Shown one piece after another: positions 14,501 to 23,500 of a stretch of DNA of 64,000 bases. The DNA comes from Echinometra lucunter (taxonomy: Eukaryota; Echinodermata; Echinoidea; Camarodonta; Echinometridae), in the NCBI GenBank assembly GCA_029962745.1, contig CM057171.1, positions 2,575,299 to 2,639,298 of the forward strand, written 5' to 3'. The notes beneath the pieces were generated by a model. The model did not search any database, was not told where the DNA came from, and worked only from the letters and a program-made list of their open reading frames with translations. Every line of letters starts with the position of its first letter. Positions within the stretch are counted from its first letter, which is position 1. Made by a program: the position numbers and the translations under genes.

Positions 14501-17500
14501 CTGAAATCGGGGCCCTGTAACATAAAATATACAATCAATCTTATGACTGATATCTATCGTAAGTCTATGGCAAACCATTTACTAAAGGGTTAGAATTATT
14601 GATCGTAAGATTGATTGTATCTCTTTATATTACACCCCCCCCCCCCCCCCCAGTTCTGATCATTGAGAAAGACCATGTTTCTTCGCCTGGATGAGATATG
14701 ATTGTTGTGATTATAAAGTCGTGGCGGTTGGCTCGCCATATACATTACAATATACAAATATACTTTGCCTAGAGAGTTCCTAGTTAAAACTATGGGCATC
14801 CGAAATACTACTATTCACTGAGGGGCGCAGCCCCGAAGTGAATGGTACTACTGGAGGCACCGCGGCCCATAGTTTTAACCAAAATCTCGAAATGATGGCA
14901 GATTATATTTGTTTTATATTTTGGATCGAAAATTTTAAAAATTTAAATTCAAGAATGAAATATTACAAATGCTAACTTGTTATTTTCTCTAGCCAATGCT
15001 TGTGGTTTTGTGCTTATATTCTTTATTTCAAATTTAAATCTTATCGAACATGTCGAAAGCTCCATGACACTAAACGGAATACAGATAAAATTCAAAGTGA
15101 TCAGAAATTGAGAAACGCATTAGCCGTGACTCATCGAGAGTTGCCCGTGGTGCGCACTCGAGCTCTCGTATGCCCGCTGAATATTGCATTTCGGGCATAG
15201 ATTTCACGTACTGTGACGTCATTTCACAAATAGTGTACTATTTGGAAAATGTCGTCATAAAAAAGTGACATCACTTTCCAAATAACATGAGATGCAGGTG
15301 ACATTCTGAAATAGTTGAAAATACATATGATCACGTGAAGGTCTTTAAGCCAATCACTAAAGGATTAATTTCTGATTCAAAATAGTAAATACTGTTAATC
15401 ACGCGCATAATTTTATGTTATCTTGTGACAATGATTCAGTTATTGCAATGAATCCAATTCGACACTGTACTTGGAATTATCTAGTGTTTCCGTTCGTCAA
15501 CATGGTTAATAGGGAGTTTTAGATTAGCGACGCGAGTCCTATGAATCCAGGCAAAAATGTTGTTATGCGCATGCGCAAGACAGCGGTTTCCAGTCCATCC
15601 TGCGTCCACTTATTTTTCACGACGGTTCTTGGGCCAGTTTACCGTCCTCTCCAATTTCGCGACGCGAAACCCTTTTTGACCTTTTTTTTTATGACGCAAC
15701 AATGCCTCACCTTTGTCCGCGCCTGCTTTGTCTGATCAACTGCGTCGTCCCAAAATCTAAAGCCACTTTTTCAACACAACACAAGGAAAGAGGAGAACGT
15801 AAGTCAAGCCATGAAGATTCGCGTCACAGGATTCGCGTCGCCAATCTAAAGCTCGGTAATGATATGAACCCACGCCATTGAAAGGACTCAGACCAAGGAG
15901 TTATACACTACTCCCCCCCCCCCCCCCCCCCCCCCCATGGAATCCTAGCTACGCCTCTGGCTCAAACATCTGGAAAGGGATGATTATGTAGCACCGGAAA
16001 AAGGATGTTGAGCAGAGATGTTGATGGAAGATCATGGGACTACATACACAAATGCGACGTGCATGATTGATGCGAAATCTCTATAGCTATTTCTCGTCAT
16101 GCACTGAGTATGGAGGTCCATGGGGGAATTTGAAAAGGAATCCCTTCAGGCGGCCATTTCTACTATGACATTCTTCTTAAATGATATAAAAAGAAACAAG
16201 AAAGCTCCAAAAAGGATTTTCACATTTTCCTAGAACACAACCTTATGGAAGTGAAAGGTGAACATAAACTGAAATTAATGACCTCACCTCGCGGACATCT
16301 GCCTGAACAGTCAGCCTTGTCGGAAGTGAAATGGTATTGAATACTTCCTTCCGGCTTCGGCACGCATTCTCCACATGCATCCAAATCGAGTAGTCTCCCA
16401 CATCCTAGGATTAGAATAAACTCATGATTTTCTGGATGGCATTTGAAGCAGTTCAAGTATTATTGGTGCTCTTCTTTCTGCTGTTTTCTTTTCCTTGAGG
16501 AATTCCCAGAATTCCTGACCACACCATCCGACTTTAAAAGATCTCAAATAGATAGTTTTAACACAGTTTCCTCCCATTCCGTGTAATACTGAAAGTTTGT
16601 GTTTTCGTTTGTTTTACTTGCTATTTGTTTGTTTGTTTGCAAATTATCTGACGAGGACCTGCTTTCAGCTGGAAACTGTTTTGAAGTTGTGTAACATAAA
16701 TTCGAAAATGGAAAGTTAACACAAGACTACAAGAATACAAAAAATTCTCATCCCAAAACTGACTGTTGTTGTTATGGAGTAGCTCAAGTTTATATTTTCT
16801 CCACTTATGCCAGACATCGATTGCCAACTAACAATCTACCCGTTTGTTAGTATCTCAGTCACTGTCAATCACAACCATCAAACCGGCTTAATTAAAAGAT
16901 TCCAGTATGATCGTTTCTTTATCATTTTATGCAATTCAGTTGTTGTTGTTGTTTTGTATTTATTAAGTCAGTATATCGGTCTGATGTCGGCTTCGTTAAT
17001 GTGCCTGCCTGTGAAATAAAAGAGAAAGAAAGTAACAAGGATACTGGTAATGTGACGAAATTGCCATGAAATCATGGTAATATGACGGTAATTGCATGAC
17101 ACTTTCATCGTTCTGATGGTAATTTCGTCAAAGTACCATGGCACCCATTGTCCTTTTTTTCTGCAGGGCATGGATGTAATTGTCATGGTGACTAAGTGCT
17201 ACTAACCTTCGAATGCCTTGGCCACTGCCCCGCACACTGGTTCAACACCTTGGAAACCTGTGACCTCATAGATTAAATCATCGGTGGTATCAAAAGCTTC
17301 GCTGGAGATGGTGTTGATAATAGGTTCGACGATGTCATCGATGACGTCACTTGCTGTAGTCGAGCATTTATATGCATCGGTCAGGAGAGTCAGTAGCTCT
17401 TCGATAAGATCTCTCGAAAAAGCCCGTCTTGCATCCCCATCGTCTCCTGGTAAGCATAAATAAAGACAATTAAACAGAAAACCCCTCAAGATTACAGCGA

Positions 17501-20500
17501 CACTCAGTAATTTGATAATGCACTCATACCACAGCCACACCAGCGAGACAGAGAGAAACCCTGAATGCCTAAGATATCGGTCGGTTAGAGTAGGTGTGGA
17601 GATGGTGTGGGGTCACCTTGATGGTATGATTGACATGATTGAGGTGAAAAAAGGGGTGATAAAGAATGCTCTGGGGTATTTTTTTCTCTTCGTCATTCAT
17701 CGTTTCCATGCCTCAATCGTTAATCCACTGACATTGAATTATGTCGAAATATGATTTATTTCCGGTCTCTCTGAAAAAATTCAGAGTGACTTGAATACAA
17801 TGGCCCTTTATTAAACAATTGAGAATGCTTATAGATTCTAAATGACATACTTACCCTCGACCGCAAGTGCTTGCTCTAACTCCTGACAAAGTGCCTCTCT
17901 GGTATCATATCCTACGAGCTGAATGGCTATGTCGACACCATCCGCGATGATTTGGTAGAAGGGTGAAGTGGCATCAATTCCGAATACTCTTAGGGTTTTG
18001 TTAAGGAAATCATCAAAATCTTGGCAGAGTGGTTCAGCCTGGGGCAGGAAAAAACTTAGTACCTCAGATCCAAGTTCCAAGAAGAGGTCTGAGAGGGATG
18101 GTTCGAGGAAGTCATTTGCGTGGTTGCAGGAAGCGGTTAGGTTAGTGATATCAATTCCTACAGTGTTGGATATGTTTAGAAGGATCTGAATAATAGAGCT
18201 TAATCCCGTTTCCACAGTCATTGTAGGCGGGCTCTCTGGGTACGATGGGTACGATGGGTACGATGGATACGATGGGTACGATGTGGCCGGGTTCCATTCT
18301 GGTAAGTATTGTGTGGCCCAATCCCATTCTGGTGGGTACTGTGTGCCCGGGTTTCCTTCTGGTGGGTACTGTGTGCCCGGGTCCCCTTCTGGTGGATACT
18401 GTGTGCCCGGGTCCCTTTCTGGTGGGTATGTAGGTTCGTCAGTGAGAGGAGCGAGAAGTGGCGTCAACATGCGAGCAAGGTCAAGGCAGAATCCATTCGC
18501 ATCGAATCCTTCTGGGTCGTTGACAGCTTGGATGAGGGAGCCACAAACAGGCTTCCAGTACAGGTCAAACGGTTGGAAATCTGCGATCGTCTGGGATAGG
18601 ACTGGTAGTATGTCTGTGCAAGCGTACGCGATGGAGTCGATGGCGCGGTTCTGTTCCCAGAAGCTACCGGCCAGGTTGATGAGGATGGAAACCGTGAGCC
18701 CGGACCCAGAGATGATTTCACCCAGGACTGGTCTTGGAAGGGTTACTTCACCTGTCATGGTAAACAGCACCAAAGGAAATGACATACTCTCTTGATGAAC
18801 AGGATTTGAGATCCTGACTACTCGGAAAGACATGTAGAACTAAATTGAACTGAGTAGACCCATAGACTAATGTATTTCAATTTACGCACGTTTTCCCCCA
18901 GTATTAACCGTGGTTACAAGCTTTTCACTTAACCTGTCATTCAGTTTACATAAATTTGTGGTTGCTTTGTCTGGAAAGCCTCTGGAAATTTTCTCGTTTG
19001 CCGAGAGAATTCTTTGTTCAACAAGTACAAATTAGTAAACAGGGCTATTGACATGAGCTGAAATGAAATGATGTGGGCTGTTGGTCAAAAGAAGCCGCGA
19101 TGAAAAAGAGAATCCGTTCGCAGAAGAAACAAACCACTACATGTACCACGTTTCAACGTCATTTAACATGACATTAATCCATATTTACTAAACTCCACTC
19201 AGGTGTAGTTAATGGATACCTGCTAGAATTCATTTGAATGCACTGAGCGCAAAGGGTTCTAGATCTAAATCCCGAGTAATATGATATAAAAAATGCTTTG
19301 GAATCCCGAGAGAAAAGGTTCGTTCAACTTTATCTTTTGCATGATATGATTCAAACGAAACTTGCCTGTTGTTTTTGTACAAGTCACCTTAGGCGGCTTA
19401 CCATGTCTTGTTTGATTTTGATTTAATTTACGGCTTACGTAAAGGAATTACAGGAGTAGGGGGGGATAGACAGGTCGTGAAAAAAGTGTTGTTCAGGATC
19501 ATGTGTCTAGACTTTTCGAACAGGGAAAGGGGTATGTTTTTCTCCCCAACCCCCCAACCCCCCCGGTCACAAGATCACGGTCCGTGGCTGACCTTTATTC
19601 AGCGGATGAGCAGGAATTTTAATATGGAATCTCTTGTGCCCACCCCGACACCCCCCTCCACGCCTCTGCGAATTTGTTAAAGACAGGAATTCAGGAACTC
19701 ACTTGTGAATGCTGTCTCTAATGCTTGACAGGTCCCCTCCACATTCCCGTAGCCGGTATACCGGTATATCGTGTAGTCACTAATGTAAAGCGTAGGTCCA
19801 TAAGGATTAAAAGAATTAATGAGCGGCTCGGCGATCTCGTCAACTGCTTCTCTGGCCAGCACTGAACATTGGTCAGCTTCTGTCAGGAATCTGAGCACTC
19901 TGGAGATGATATTCGTGGAGAATGTTAATCTGGCGTCGTTTCCTAGAAAGAGGAAAGAAAATAATACTGCTTGGTTAATGGGTAGAACCAAAGAAAAATG
20001 AATGAAATAAACTCGTTCTTTCCGAAATTATGGTTGCTATGTTCTCACTTGGTTTTACATCAATCGGTAAAGGTCAAAATTTTCTTAGAAACTGATGATC
20101 AAGCTATGCACAATTTTGTGTTTGTTTATAATTTTTAAATCTAAAAAAAAGTATGAATATCATCTAGACCTAGCCACTTTCGTCTTACCTTCTGCAGATA
20201 CTGCATTCACCAACTCTTGGCAAAGGGCCTCTCTGTCATCATATCCCATTAAATCAGATGCGATACGTTCACCATCCTGGATGATTCCATAGTAAGGCGA
20301 GGAGGAATTGATACCGAATCCCCCTAGGAAAGCATCCCAATCTTGGCAGATGGACTCAGCTTGTGGCAAAAGGGCACTCATCACCTCAGCCCCAAACTCC
20401 TGTAAGATCCCGGGAAGCGGTTGGTCCAGGAACTGGTCTATGTTTGGGCAAATGGTGGAGAGGTCATTGACATCGATGCCGTAGAGTTCTCTGGTGATGT

Positions 20501-23500
20501 TGATCAGGGTTCCAATGATACCGAAAGGATCACTAGCACTGTTTCCAGAATAAGGAGCATTCCCCATGGCTTCAGGATATGCTGCAGACGAATCATAAGT
20601 CTCACCAGAAACGTCCTGGAGCAACCCGGTAATCATCGCCGTCACGTTGTTGCAAAAGCCGGCCGAGTCAAAAGCAGCAATGTCCCTTGCTGCTTCTCTG
20701 ATCTGCCTACAGACGGGGTTGTACAAAGCACTGTAATACCGTACGACCGGGACCATCACAGTAACTGCGGGGAGGACGTCTGTGCAAGCATAAGCCAAGG
20801 TGTCGACGAGTCGGTCTTGTTGCCATAATCCCCCAGCAGCATTGACGAAGAACTCGACGGTTAACGTTGTTCCCGGGATGAGTACAAACGGTTCAGGCCC
20901 AGGAAGTACCACTTCAGCTGATAAAAAGTGTAAAAAATATACATTATTTTTAATGCTAATCATATCCGATTAGGTCCGATAAACTTGGATCAGTTCTTTA
21001 GTGAAATGTGACATATACAGACAAAGACCGTTCAAGCATGTTAAGGAAGAAAAAAAATCCCTAAGCGGTTTCAGTATCGAGCGAATTGGAAAGGAATAGG
21101 TTTCATACAACTTCAAATCGCTCTCAAGTTATCAAAATAAATTAGTATGAGAAAATGCGGTTTTTCAAACATGAATTCAGACAGATTTAAGTGAAAATAT
21201 GCTAGATCATGGCTATACACTGCCGAAGGCAAGGATTCTTCTTCCCTTGACAGCTCCCCCCCCCCGCCCCCCACCCCCCCCCCCCCCCCCCCCCCCCCCC
21301 CCGATGAGTGCTGGATTGTTTTACTCCTATACGCTCAATAAAGCCTGGCAAGTAGGTTAATAAATTCCAGTAGTTTAATAATTTCACCAAAACACAGCTA
21401 TGTGCCGGGGCCGGATTCTAAATTATTGTCCCCCTAATTTCATTCAAAAATTCACTTCAGGAGAAAAAAAAACCATCAGATCTGCCTAGTATCCTGCAAT
21501 TTATCATCTAAAATCCAAGAAATACATTGGAGACTGAGGGCTTACCGAAACAGTACATGGCTTTTAAAAAGCATGTGGCTTTCATATTATTTATGTAATT
21601 ACGTCGATTGTAAATTATGTAATATTTTTGTTATCGAAATCAAGAATGTCAGTTTGTTGTATTTTTTGCTGTTTATTTGAATAATTGGAAATAAATGTGT
21701 TTGAATTTAATTGAAAATTGAATTGAATTGATATATCGGCTCCCATATTTGATAAAAAGGCGAACAGGCGAACATTCTATTCAGAACATTCGAACATTTT
21801 ATCCAGAATGTCACGAAAGCATTATATAAGGCACCTATTCAAAAGTCTCGTCCCACGTCTTTGATCGTCTTCTCCGCGACCGTTCTTTTACATCGGCTCT
21901 CCTCATCGCCCGGTGTTTTGTCTATGGAGGAACGGGAGGATCGGAGGGGAAAAGACGCTGAGCGGGAAAGACGCTAAAAGCAGCGTGCCAAATTGGCTCG
22001 GACTTTTGATAAGGTACCTAACTTATGTTGCAATATTGATACTCACTTGTAAATGCGTCCTCCACTGCCTTACAAATCTCACCGGTTGTCGAGAAGCCAG
22101 TGTACTGATAGAGTAGATAGTTGATGCCGACTTCTGCTCCATCACCATATAAAGAACCAAGGATGGGGTGTAGTATGCTATTGACTGCATCGTTGCTCAG
22201 TGCCGTACACCTTTCTGCGTTCTCCAAGATGTCAAAGGCCCTATTGATGATGTTTCTGGAGAATATTCTCCTTCCATCGTCATCGTCGCCTGAAATAAGA
22301 AAAAGAACAATGATAGCGTCAGGCCTGCCCTGAGGAAGATTATTGAACCAGCCTTATGTTGTATAGAATAAATTGGTGTGTGTTGGTGAGTGTCCGTCCG
22401 TGCGTGTGAGGGTGTGTGTGCGGATGTATGTATATATATATTGTGTGGCAAGTTGGAATACAAATGGCATGAGATGTTTTGGTGACAATTCCTTGTTGAA
22501 CATGATGAAGATAGAAAATGAAGATGTGTGAAACCCTCAAGTTGTATAAGCAGGTTGTTAGAAGTCTCGCAAGCAAAGAATAATGGGAAGAAATGGAATC
22601 TCAGGGAAGGTTAGCAAATTTATCTCCCGCATTCATATCATGCATGCTAAATGGAACTCTTAAACAATGGGGAACTTCGTGATCATGGTGATAAATTAGT
22701 TTAATTAAAAGGACGATTACAGATTGCAGAAACAATTACATTTTTATAGAAAATGTACGTGCATGCATATTACGGTAAAGCCTAGCTGCAAATTTGGAGA
22801 AAAAAAACGCATGATACAATTTCACATGTACTTAATTGGTGTACGGAGTTTTGGATGAACTACGCAGAAAGGCATAGGATTATGAAGAAATACTAGCTGA
22901 AGTAATCAAGAAATACAACCCAGCAATGAAGCTGTACAAGGAAAAGTTAGTTACAGTAGATTTAGTTCAGAGAATGGATGAAGAGGAGATTCAGACGAGA
23001 GATTATTTTCAACAGAAACAAGCAAGAAAATTTGATGTGTTCTTTGACTGACCATCAAATTAATAAATGCTGAATTGTCATTATTGTAGAGGTTTCTGTT
23101 CAATTCGATGCATTTTTTGGACACTGGTTATGAATGTAAATTTCAAAAGTATTATGGCCCTCTATGAAATATTGGTACATTCAGGATATGATACAAATAT
23201 TTGTTTGTTTGCTTTTAGTAGGATCTCTGGGACATGTTCATAGAAGATTCGTCTCTGGGATAAAACTCTTGGGAATTCCAATCTCAGAAGCAAAATCAAT
23301 GATCAAGTATGTATCAATCACTGCTTTGATTGGTTCTCACTTAATTTGGCGAAAAAGAACTCAGATCATGCATTATCAGACGTGTAAGCTACCCGTTACT
23401 GTGGGGGTACACTCTAAAAAAATATTGGGTAAAAATGTGCCATGAGGGTAATTATGTGTCCCACCAACTTTGGGCATTTCTTTGATCATTTCTTGTTATC

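Noticed and set aside
18245..18795. Plus-strand frames rich in Gly/Cys/Val
   Set aside because: They are antisense shadows of left-gene exon 5 and its minisatellite.
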